Origin: Halarsenatibacter sp964462585
GTDB lineage: Bacteria > Bacillota > Halanaerobiia > Halanaerobiales > Halarsenatibacteraceae
Assembly (NCBI GenBank): GCA_964462585.1
Contig: CAYXAK010000029.1
Span: 1-23,495, forward strand
DNA length: 23,495 bases
Direction of reading: 5' to 3'
The notes beneath the pieces are model-generated. The model saw only the letters and a program-made list of their open reading frames with translations. It had not been told where the DNA came from and searched no databases. Shown here in pieces: positions 14,527 through 21,030 of this stretch; the stretch's first letter is position 1; the number at the start of each line of letters is the position of its first letter. The translations under genes and the position numbers were made by a program.

Positions 14527-15576
14527 TTAGCCCATCTCTATGCCGGCCTCGGCAAAGGTGGCCATTTCAGAAATTATGCGGCAGGCCGCCTCCACCTGAT
14601 GCACATTGAGGACCGCGCCGGTACCCTCACCCAGCCGCATATCGAGATCGAGCATGGGCTTTAAATCCAGCTTATCGTAAATTTTGATATGTCCGGGCTC
14701 CACAGATTTATGTGAGGGGATGAGATATTTCGACACCTCCTGTTTTAGACCATCTGCTATCAGGGCAGCCGCCCCCGAGATAAATCCATCGATCATCACA
14801 GGCACCGAGGCAGAAGCTCCACCGATCATCACACCGGCCATACCGGCTATCTCCAGACCTCCCACTGATGCCAGCACATCAACCGCATCTTGGGCGTCAG
14901 GATTATTTGTCTCTATAGCTCTGGCCACAACCTCCTTTTTGTGCTCCAGCTGCTCCTCGCTGATGCCAGAACCGTAGCCCACAACTTCTTCCACACTGTG
15001 GGAGGTCATCGCGGCCAGTATGGCGCTGCTGGGGGTGGTGTTGCCGATGCCCATCTCTCCGGTGCTGAGGAGATCAGCCCCCCGCTCAACTTCAGACAGA
15101 GCCAGCTCTATGCCGGCCTCCACTGCCTCCACTGCCTCCTCCCTCTCCATGGCCGGAGAGCGGCAGATATTATCCGTGCCGTCCCTCACCCTCCTCTGGA
15201 TGAGATCCTCATGCTCGAGGGGGCGGTTCATACCCATATCGACCACCTTCAGCTCCACCCCGGCCTGGCGGCAGAAGACATTTATGGCCGCACCTCCCTC
15301 CAGAAAGTTCTCGACCATCTTCAGTGTGACCAGGGACGGCACGGCGCTGACCCCCTCTTCTGTTACACCGTGATCAGCTGCCATGAGTATATGTACTCTG
15401 TTTTTTATCTGCGGTTTCTCCTCTCCGGTGATCCCGGCCAGTTTTACCGCCAGATCTTCCAGCCTGCCCAGGCTTCCCGGGGGTTTTGTCAGCGAATTCA
15501 GCCTCTTTTGTGCTCTCTTCTCCATCTCCTCATCGAGACCGTCTATCTCTGCCAGAGTTTTTTCCAGTAATTCCAT
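14527..15576 (-). CDS. cobT: Nicotinate-nucleotide--dimethylbenzimidazole phosphoribosyltransferase
   Basis: Activates 5,6-dimethylbenzimidazole (or another lower-ligand base) with nicotinate mononucleotide for cobalamin assembly. With the ATG at 15576 the protein has 349 residues. The N-terminal KPPGSLGRLEDLA motif (about 31-43), the GEMGIGNTTPSSA segment and the C-terminal LGEGTGAVL with the catalytic glutamate at 317 are all present. An upstream ATG at 15615 is in frame, but the one chosen has GGGGAG 7 bases upstream and fits homologues better. It follows the GNAT gene by 45 bases. No other cobalamin synthesis genes are here, and no cobalamin riboswitch was recognised. It may support the nearby corrinoid proteins. 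Confidence 0.94.
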   Translation of the reverse strand: MELLEKTLAEIDGLDEEMEKRAQKRLNSLTKPPGSLGRLEDLAVKLAGITGEEKPQIKNRVHILMAADHGVTEEGVSAVPSLVTLKMVENFLEGGAAINVFCRQAGVELKVVDMGMNRPLEHEDLIQRRVRDGTDNICRSPAMEREEAVEAVEAGIELALSEVERGADLLSTGEMGIGNTTPSSAILAAMTSHSVEEVVGYGSGISEEQLEHKKEVVARAIETNNPDAQDAVDVLASVGGLEIAGMAGVMIGGASASVPVMIDGFISGAAALIADGLKQEVSKYLIPSHKSVEPGHIKIYDKLDLKPMLDLDMRLGEGTGAVLNVHQVEAACRIISEMATFAEAGIEMG

Positions 15577-15621
15577 CCTGATCTCCCCTCTCTCAGATAT
15601 TTTTGCCTGCTCCATTCCAAT

Positions 15622-16125
15622 TCACTTCCAGCCAAAAGCAAGATCCCTGTGCTCTCTTCCTCCTATTTCCGCCTTCCTCTCCCGGATGATCTCACCGCCC
15701 ATACTCTCGTAGAAATCTCTGGAGCCCTCCAGCTCGGCCAAAACCCAGAGATAGAAGGGGAAAAGCCCCTCCTGTTCAAGCTGTCTTTCGGCCCGCCGGA
15801 AAAGAGCCTCTCCGATCCCCTCCCGCCAGTGGCTGCTCTTAACATAGATGGTATAGAGCTCACCGGGAAATTCCTCTCCAAGCTCTTCACAGCGCGCGGG
15901 GCCGCAGGAGACAAATCCCACAATCTCATTTTCCTTTTCGGCCACAAACAGATTGTGGCTGCCCGGCCGGGAGATGAAATCTCTCCACTGCTCACCGCGC
16001 TTTTTTACGGTGATATCGTTCAGAAACTCATCTGCGAGAATCCCCCTGTAAACTTCCTCCCATATCCTGACATGAAGCCAGGCCACACGAGGTATATCCT
16101 CATCTTCAGCCTCTCGAACCCGCAT
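15622..16125 (-). CDS. GNAT family N-acetyltransferase
   Basis: Single-domain acetyl-CoA-dependent acyltransferase of 167 residues. The core is recognisable: N-terminal VREAEDEDIPRVAWLHVRIW, the central strands NLFVAEKENEIVGFVSCG, the acetyl-CoA loop region YVKSSHWREGIGEALFRRAE (the usual RxxGxG/A appears as REGIGEAL) and the C-terminal FYESMGGE. The acceptor substrate cannot be read from sequence. I choose the ATG at 16125, which has GGGGGG 6 bases upstream; the frame opens at a TTG at 16143. Probably co-transcribed with cobT, but functional linkage is not implied. Confidence 0.88.
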   Translation of the reverse strand: MRVREAEDEDIPRVAWLHVRIWEEVYRGILADEFLNDITVKKRGEQWRDFISRPGSHNLFVAEKENEIVGFVSCGPARCEELGEEFPGELYTIYVKSSHWREGIGEALFRRAERQLEQEGLFPFYLWVLAELEGSRDFYESMGGEIIRERKAEIGGREHRDLAFGWK

Positions 16126-16194
16126 CTTCATCCCCCCTTTCAATATTCTCCCATCAGCTCGCTTTTCCTGCCTGACCGCTGATTAAAATTCTTC

Positions 16195-16223
16195 TTGACA
16201 GATATCATTCTGACCTGTATAAT
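16195..16223 (+). promoter_or_regulatory. Consensus promoter of the T-box leader
   Basis: TTGACA (16195-16200), exactly 17 bases, TATAAT (16218-16223): both boxes are perfect. Transcription should start near 16230, just ahead of the T-box stem I. Confidence 0.85.
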
Positions 16224-16229
16224 ATAGGA

Positions 16230-16552
16230 ACAACAGCTATATCTCTATCGACCTAAAGGCGATGAGCAGGCCAGTAGTCGGGATTGCGGTTAACAGCGAC
16301 CCGGGATAGGTGAAAGCCCGGGAACCATAACTCCCTTCGAAACCCACCTGTGAGCCGCAGGCTGAAAGAGCTTTACCGGAAATTTTTCGAGTAAGCCCTG
16401 CCGGGTTTTCCCGTTAACGAAATAGGCTGTCGCGGTCTTTTCGATACCGCCGCAGCCGAAGAGAGAGGGCCGGTTTTCGATTTATCGCCGGTCAAATCAG
16501 GATGGTACCGCGGGCATACAGCCCCGTTCCTTACAGGGAACGGGGCTTTTTT
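16230..16552 (+). promoter_or_regulatory. T-box riboswitch, specifier read as proline (CCC)
   Basis: Leader RNA that binds a specific uncharged tRNA and prevents premature termination. Stem I runs from about 16258 to 16353: the base GGC/GCC with a kink-turn GATGA/TGA, and the AGTA loop-E element at 16273-16276 opposite the specifier loop. That loop reads CTTCGAAACCCACCTG. Aligned to the Bacillus tyrS leader (CGAACUACA), the specifier is CCC at 16343-16345, a proline codon. Hairpins in 16360-16495 correspond to stems II and III. The T-box AGGATGGTACCGCG is at about 16499-16512, with the bulge TGGT at 16503-16506 that would pair with an A-CCA tRNA end. The terminator is 16521-16552. Class is certain; the amino acid is inferred by alignment. 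Confidence 0.93.
16521..16552 (+). terminator. Regulated terminator of the T-box leader
   Basis: GCCCCGTTCC (16521-16530) and GGAACGGGGC (16537-16546) form a perfect 10-base stem with a 6-base loop, followed by six T residues. The 5' arm also contains the bases expected to pair with the T-box to make the alternative antiterminator. Confidence 0.92.
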
Positions 16553-16583
16553 GATTTTAAAAATATAAGAGGAGGTCATGAAG

Positions 16584-17615
16584 ATGGAGGCCAAAAAATT
16601 AAAGAAAGAGCAGGAATTAAGAGAAGTGAAAATAGAGAAGGCACCTGCCGATGGAGTCTATCCCGACAGCTTCTATGCCACCACCAACCGCAGAACCGAA
16701 ATCTTCCACCGGGGCCGCTGGATCGAGGTGGAGGATATCGAGATGGACTGTGCCATAGCAGTGGATAAGGACGGAGCACGCACAGTCAAACTGGAGGAGG
16801 TTAATGAAGGTGATCGCATAGTGACGGGAAAGAAAGGTGTTAGAGTCAGTGATCCTGTTTCAGGAGAGGGAGGAGGTCAAAATCAGGGTTTCGGCTTTAT
16901 GCAGAGCACAATCTCCATGGAAAAATCCAAGGGCGAGAAAATCGCAGCGATCGCGGAAGAGATGAAAAATATCAGGCGCTCAGGCGGCTATATCACGGTC
17001 GTGGCCGGCCCAGCTGTGATCCATACCGGGGCGGGCAGCGCTCTGGCAGCCCTGATCAGGGAGGGCTTTATCGACGGACTTCTGGCCGGCAATGCCCTGG
17101 CGGTGCACGACATAGAGGCCGCCCTCTACGGCACCTCACTGGACTCTCCTCTGAATGGAGAGGGATGCAGATCAGGGGACAGCAGCCGGCATGCAATGCA
17201 TCTCAGGGCGATAAACAAAATCCGGGCAGCGGGTTCAATCGAGACTGCAGTGGCAGAGGGCACATTGAATAAGGGCATCATGTATGAAGCCGTCAGGAAG
17301 AATATCGACTATCTCCTGGCAGGTTCTATCAGGGATGATGGCCCCCTGCCTGAGACCGTTAAGAACACCTCCCGGGCTCAGAATGAGATGCGGAAGATCG
17401 CCCGCCGATCAGATATGGTGCTGATGATGGCCACCATGCTGCACTCCATCGCCACCGGTAATATGCTGCCGGCCAGCACACGGACGGTATGTGTGGATAT
17501 AAACAGCGACACGGTCACAAAGCTGGCAGATCGCGGCAGTGCTCAGGCCCTGGGCCTTGTCACAGATGTGGAGCTGTTTCTCGATGTGCTGACAGACAGG
17601 CTCAATATCAACTGA
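16584..17615 (+). CDS. TIGR00300-family ornithine cyclodeaminase-type protein (short form)
   Basis: Resembles the NAD-dependent family found in archaea and as the C-terminal part of cyanobacterial AgrE/ArgZ, which convert L-ornithine to L-proline and ammonia. Conserved blocks: PADGVYPDSFYATTN (21-35), MDCAIAVD (54-61), AGPAVIHTGAG (141-151), AGNALAVHDIE (168-178), AGSIRDDGPLPE (246-257) and VDINSDTVTKLADRGSAQA (304-322). It is 343 residues; family members I know are near 400, and the first ~75 residues appear to be missing here. The leader and terminator lie directly upstream, so this is not an assembly loss. ATG 16584 lies 8 bases after GGAGG; the ATG at 16578 is too close. The proline T-box supports a biosynthetic role. 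Unrelated to classical mu-crystallin-type ornithine cyclodeaminase. Confidence 0.88.
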   Translation: MEAKKLKKEQELREVKIEKAPADGVYPDSFYATTNRRTEIFHRGRWIEVEDIEMDCAIAVDKDGARTVKLEEVNEGDRIVTGKKGVRVSDPVSGEGGGQNQGFGFMQSTISMEKSKGEKIAAIAEEMKNIRRSGGYITVVAGPAVIHTGAGSALAALIREGFIDGLLAGNALAVHDIEAALYGTSLDSPLNGEGCRSGDSSRHAMHLRAINKIRAAGSIETAVAEGTLNKGIMYEAVRKNIDYLLAGSIRDDGPLPETVKNTSRAQNEMRKIARRSDMVLMMATMLHSIATGNMLPASTRTVCVDINSDTVTKLADRGSAQALGLVTDVELFLDVLTDRLNIN

Positions 17616-17645
17616 GTGGACGGGCGGGGGTTTTAGATTCTGCAG

Positions 17646-18746
17646 CTAGCGGGCTTCGCGGGGTTCATCGAGAAATTGAGCGGACAGGGCCTGCAGGGCA
17701 AAGAGTATACAGGCCACAAGCAGACCGGCACTGTGGCCCAGGCTCACAATTATCGGTGTGACTATAAAGGGAAACCCCACAAATCCTCCCATATTCATGA
17801 AGGCCGTGAGAAGCCCCGAGGCTCCTCCCACATGTTCTGAACGGACGGGGTCCTCCCTGTAATGGGGAAGGTGAACCGGTATGGACATGAACAGAGGCAG
17901 CGAGCCTCCCGCTATATAACCTGCCAGCAGCGTGCCGGTCCAGAGTATCACAGTGTATTCTCCCAGCAGCCAGGTCCCGTACATTAGCACTGGAAAACCG
18001 ATTATCAGCAGAACAAGATAGGGCTTCATTTTCTCTCTTCTCTCCACCAGGGCCGGCAGTGTCAGAGAGCCGGCCATAGAAGCATAGGTTATCAGCGAGG
18101 TGACCCTCCCTCCTGCGGCCATATCCAGCCCGTATACTTCATGCAGAGCGGAGGGCAGTGAGTTCTGGATGGAGACCATACCGGCCAGCCCCAGAAATAC
18201 AGCGGAGGCTGCCGCCCAGGCATTGCGGCTTCTCAAAGCTGATTTCAATCCCGACAGGATCGAAACCTCCGGGCGCTCATGACCGGGAGGAGCATCACGA
18301 ACCACCAGAAAGAATATCACTCCCAGCGCTATCACCATACCTCCCAGCAGCAGATTGCCGCCGGTCCACCCCGGCAGGAAGGGAGCGATCACCAGACCGG
18401 TGGAGATACCTCCCATAAGNNNNNNNNNNNNNNNNNNNNNNNNNNNNNNNNNNNNNNNNNNNNNNNNNNNNNNNNNNNNNNNNNNNNNNNNNNNNNNNNN
18501 NNNNNNNNNNNNNNNNNNNAAGGAGAGGAGGGCCGCCATCAGAAAGGGAATGGTCAGGGCCCGGGAATATCCGGCTGCATCTATGTTAAAAAGCTCCATG
18601 ATCTCGTGTTCCAGTGTGGGCATAATATACCAGCTCATGGCCAGACCAAAAAAAGAAAGCCAGGCCACAGCCAGAACCAGCCAGCGATATCCGGGAAATT
18701 CCTTTTCAGCCTGAATCTCAGCTTCACTCTGCGGCTCCTGTTTCAC
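17646..18746 (-). CDS. Major facilitator superfamily transporter (interrupted by an assembly gap)
   Basis: Integral membrane transporter. Starting at a GTG (18746) with AGGAGG 6 bases upstream, it begins with a short acidic cytoplasmic tail and TM1 (WLVLAVAWLSFFGLAMSWY), then TM2. The 100-N run follows. After it come further hydrophobic segments, an interior loop between the two halves (RDAPPGHERPEV) and about six helices in the second half, ending in LDEPREAR. The frame stays open across the gap, but the missing part must encode the motif A loop and TM3-TM4, which normally need more than the 34 codons implied. Last gene of the corrinoid operon, 17 bases after the DUF1638 gene, so it may import the methylated substrate or export a product. 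Substrate unknown. Confidence 0.85.
   Translation of the reverse strand: MKQEPQSEAEIQAEKEFPGYRWLVLAVAWLSFFGLAMSWYIMPTLEHEIMELFNIDAAGYSRALTIPFLMAALLSXXXXXXXXXXXXXXXXXXXXXXXXXXXXXXXXXXLMGGISTGLVIAPFLPGWTGGNLLLGGMVIALGVIFFLVVRDAPPGHERPEVSILSGLKSALRSRNAWAAASAVFLGLAGMVSIQNSLPSALHEVYGLDMAAGGRVTSLITYASMAGSLTLPALVERREKMKPYLVLLIIGFPVLMYGTWLLGEYTVILWTGTLLAGYIAGGSLPLFMSIPVHLPHYREDPVRSEHVGGASGLLTAFMNMGGFVGFPFIVTPIIVSLGHSAGLLVACILFALQALSAQFLDEPREAR
18420..18519. other. Assembly gap of exactly 100 N
   Basis: A run of 100 N residues, the conventional length for a scaffold gap of unknown size. It falls inside the transporter gene between its second and about fifth transmembrane helix, so the true gap is probably longer than shown. 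Confidence 0.98.
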
Positions 18747-18763
18747 TTTTGTCCTCCTTTATT

Positions 18764-19477
18764 CTATCTGTATTCTCCTGTCTGCCCGCTGCCGGGCAGT
18801 GGTTTTTTCTCGCGCAGCCTTTTATATGTGACCTCTTCACCCGGGGGCAGGACCACAAAGTCCTCTGCAGTGTAGGGGCCTGTCACCAGCCTGCGAAAAT
18901 AGCGGGTGCTGCCCTCGATCAGCCTGGGTTCAAGATTCAATCTCTCAGCGATGGCCTGCACGCGCCTGTAGACTTCATCTATGCTGAAAGCCCCGGTATC
19001 GATCAAAGCCAGATTATCATAATGCTTCAGCATCCTGTGAAACATGCCGTCAGCTCTCTTCAGACCAAAACGCCTGACGGCATGCTGGTATTCCCGCCAG
19101 ATATTGCGCTCATTTTGCAGCCATCCCTCTGTGAGATAATAGGTCCTGCCGGCACTAAAATCCTCTTCAGCTGCGGTGTTCCCTGCCCCGTTCAAAAGCA
19201 GTGAGATGCAGTCTTCAGCCCGGGGTATGACAAGCTTAAAATCATCTGAGACGAGCCCGGTTACAGCGTTGCCGCAGAAACCAAAGCCCAGCACCACCAT
19301 ATCAAATATTCCCGGGGCCAGGGCTTCGATTTCCTGCTGGATTGTCCGGCCCAGCTCACATGGTTTATCGTGCAGACCGCTCTCTATCCAGATAACCGGA
19401 GTCTCTTCCCTCACATTCGCCATAGCCTCCATCAGCTCATCTTTGATTGTCTCACAGGCCAGAATTATTTTTTTCAT
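18764..19477 (-). CDS. DUF1638 domain protein
   Basis: Protein of 237 residues that I recognise as DUF1638, a family often found beside corrinoid-dependent methyltransferase genes in methanogens and acetogens. Visible features: MKKIILACETIKDEL at the start, ESGLHDKPCELG (about 32-43), VVLGFGFCGNAV (about 61-72) and PRAEDCISLLLNG (about 85-97). Cysteines at about 8, 40, 68 and 90 plus H36 could bind a metal or cluster, which is inference. No signal peptide or membrane segment. The ATG at 19477 has GAGGAG upstream. It is 12 bases after the second corrinoid protein and 17 before the transporter. The biochemical role is unknown. Confidence 0.82.
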   Translation of the reverse strand: MKKIILACETIKDELMEAMANVREETPVIWIESGLHDKPCELGRTIQQEIEALAPGIFDMVVLGFGFCGNAVTGLVSDDFKLVIPRAEDCISLLLNGAGNTAAEEDFSAGRTYYLTEGWLQNERNIWREYQHAVRRFGLKRADGMFHRMLKHYDNLALIDTGAFSIDEVYRRVQAIAERLNLEPRLIEGSTRYFRRLVTGPYTAEDFVVLPPGEEVTYKRLREKKPLPGSGQTGEYR

Positions 19478-19489
19478 CTCCGCTGCTCC

Positions 19490-20146
19490 TCAATTTAAAT
19501 TTAATATTTTCTGGCAGGCCAGCACACCATTCATGGCATCCTTTGTCCAGTGTTTTACACCTATGTAATCAGCCACTTCCTGATCGAGCTGACTGCCGCC
19601 GATGATGAGTGCAGGTCTATCCTGCTTAAATCTCCTCTCAATCTCACCTCTCAGCTCCTTCATTCTCTCATGTGAGGAGAGCATCACACCGGAAAGTCCC
19701 ACGATATCGGGCTGAAATTGCCCGATCTCATCCAGAAAATGCTCTGCAGGCACATCCACGCCCAGATCCCTTATTGTAAAGCCGTGACAGTTGAGCAGGA
19801 TTTTGAATATGTTTTTACCCAGGTCATGTATGTCCTCCTCAACCGTTCCCAGCAGAACCCGGCCACCTTCGGCCCGGCCAGCCTGCTGCTTGAGGGCAGG
19901 TTCGACCATCTCTATCACCTGCTTCAATATCTCTCCGGCCATGATCAAACCGGCCAGATAATACTGCCGCTTCTCATATTTCTTGCCCACAACCCTCATG
20001 CCCTCCTGGCAGCTCTGTATTATTGTCAGGGGTTTTTCCCCTTCAACCAGAAGCTGATCAACTGTATTCAGCACCGCATCTTCTTTCAGGCCTCCCATCT
20101 GCTCTATAAGCTGCTCATGCAGGGGCATGACATCATTTTGCCTCAT
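19490..20146 (-). CDS. Corrinoid (B12-binding) methyl-carrier protein, second copy
   Basis: MtbC/MttC-like carrier of 218 residues that cycles a methyl group on a cobalt corrinoid. An N-terminal helical cap domain (about 10-90) precedes a Rossmann-like B12 domain with the base-off signature DIHDLG (D105, H107, G110), in which His is the lower axial cobalt ligand. Later family blocks are DLGVDVPAEHF, PDIVGLSGVML and LIIGGSQL. The ATG at 20146 has GGAGGGG upstream and overlaps the 3' end of the GntR gene by 14 bases, so translation is probably coupled. It differs clearly from the copy at 22379-23014, so the two are not a recent duplication. Confidence 0.92.
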   Translation of the reverse strand: MRQNDVMPLHEQLIEQMGGLKEDAVLNTVDQLLVEGEKPLTIIQSCQEGMRVVGKKYEKRQYYLAGLIMAGEILKQVIEMVEPALKQQAGRAEGGRVLLGTVEEDIHDLGKNIFKILLNCHGFTIRDLGVDVPAEHFLDEIGQFQPDIVGLSGVMLSSHERMKELRGEIERRFKQDRPALIIGGSQLDQEVADYIGVKHWTKDAMNGVLACQKILNLN

Positions 20147-20909
20147 CCAATTTCCCCTCCTCTCCTGCAAGCATTTCCTTTACACCCATGGCGGTGCGAA
20201 AGCTGATCTCATCGCCGGGCATATAGAATTTGCCCCAGCTTACGGGTGAGTCTTCGAAATCGTAGAGGAGGTGCTCCAGCCTGAAGGAGGCCAGACCTGT
20301 TTCACACTGCAGCTTTTTCGCCACCTCGTCTTCAAGGTTTACAGCTCTAAGCTCCAGCCTGCCATCTTTAACCTCCGAAGTGCCGGAGCCGGTGAAAAGC
20401 CCCCGGAGCGATGTCACCTCCAGCTCGGATTCGACCAGAGGTCTGGCGGGATCATAGATCAGATATTCGCGATGATATATCAGAGGATCTCCCGACCGGC
20501 ATATGAGCCTCTCAAGAGAGACAACGGGTTCATCCTCCTTGATGCCAAGTTTTTCCGCTCTCTCCTTTCCGGCTTCTATAATGCCCGTATCGAGCAGCCT
20601 GATCTCACTCTCACCGCTCTCGAATATCTCCTCCAGCTCTCCCAGCTCAAAAGAGGCCGAGCTGATCTGAATTTTATTGACAAAGGTCCCCTTGCCCTGC
20701 ACCCCGCTGACTATTCCCTGTTCATCGAGAATATTGAGCACTCTGCGCACGGTCATGGGGCTCACATCGAAACGCTCACAGAGCTGTGATTCTGAGGGAA
20801 GTTTCTCGCCCGGGCGGAAAACCCCCCCGGCTATGGCTTTTTTGAGAATTTTAACCATCTGCACATAAACCGGCTCATAAGAATCCCTGTCTATATCATC
20901 TTCCAGCAA
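20133..20909 (-). CDS. GntR-family regulator (HutC/UTRA type)
   Basis: Transcription factor of about 258 residues with an N-terminal winged helix (about 12-75, containing PGEKLPSESQLCERFDVSPM and the wing VQGKGTFVNK) and a C-terminal UTRA ligand-binding domain (about 90-235). It probably controls the corrinoid operon in response to a pathway metabolite, inferred from position between its genes. The frame opens at a TTG at 20930, but a GGAGG lies inside that extension. I place the start at the TTG at 20909, which is preceded by AGGTGAT; a GTG at 20918 is the alternative. A 121-base gap with a strong inverted repeat separates it from the UroD-like gene. Confidence 0.9.
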   Translation of the reverse strand: MLEDDIDRDSYEPVYVQMVKILKKAIAGGVFRPGEKLPSESQLCERFDVSPMTVRRVLNILDEQGIVSGVQGKGTFVNKIQISSASFELGELEEIFESGESEIRLLDTGIIEAGKERAEKLGIKEDEPVVSLERLICRSGDPLIYHREYLIYDPARPLVESELEVTSLRGLFTGSGTSEVKDGRLELRAVNLEDEVAKKLQCETGLASFRLEHLLYDFEDSPVSWGKFYMPGDEISFRTAMGVKEMLAGEEGKLDEAK

Positions 20910-20944
20910 TTTAATCACCTGCCTCCACAAAAATTAAATATTTT

Positions 20945-20990
20945 ATCTGCCCGGAGATACTGACATTATAGCAGATATCCCCGGGCAGAT
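20945..20990. repeat. Inverted repeat before the GntR gene: operator or terminator/attenuator
   Basis: Perfect 10-base arms ATCTGCCCGG (20945-20954) and CCGGGCAGAT (20981-20990), extended inward by four more pairs after one mismatch, give 14 of 15 paired bases around a 16-base centre. On the minus strand the centre holds TATAAT (20970-20965) without a good -35 box. It is not followed directly by a T-run (AAAATATTTAATTTTT). It could be an autoregulatory site for the GntR protein or a hairpin that tunes read-through from the UroD-like gene. Confidence 0.7.
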
Positions 20991-21030
20991 TTAAGGGCTC
21001 AAGCTCGCTCTTTATAAATTCCTGCCCGGA

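Noticed and set aside
16144..16194. Promoter for the GNAT-cobT pair in the short divergent region
   Set aside because: No pair of boxes with suitable spacing could be found on the minus strand here, so none is called although one must exist nearby.
16230..16552. Possible cobalamin riboswitch in the leader near cobT and the corrinoid genes
   Set aside because: No B12 box was found. The GGTACCGCG core, AGTA loop E and regulated terminator identify a T-box, and it faces away from cobT.
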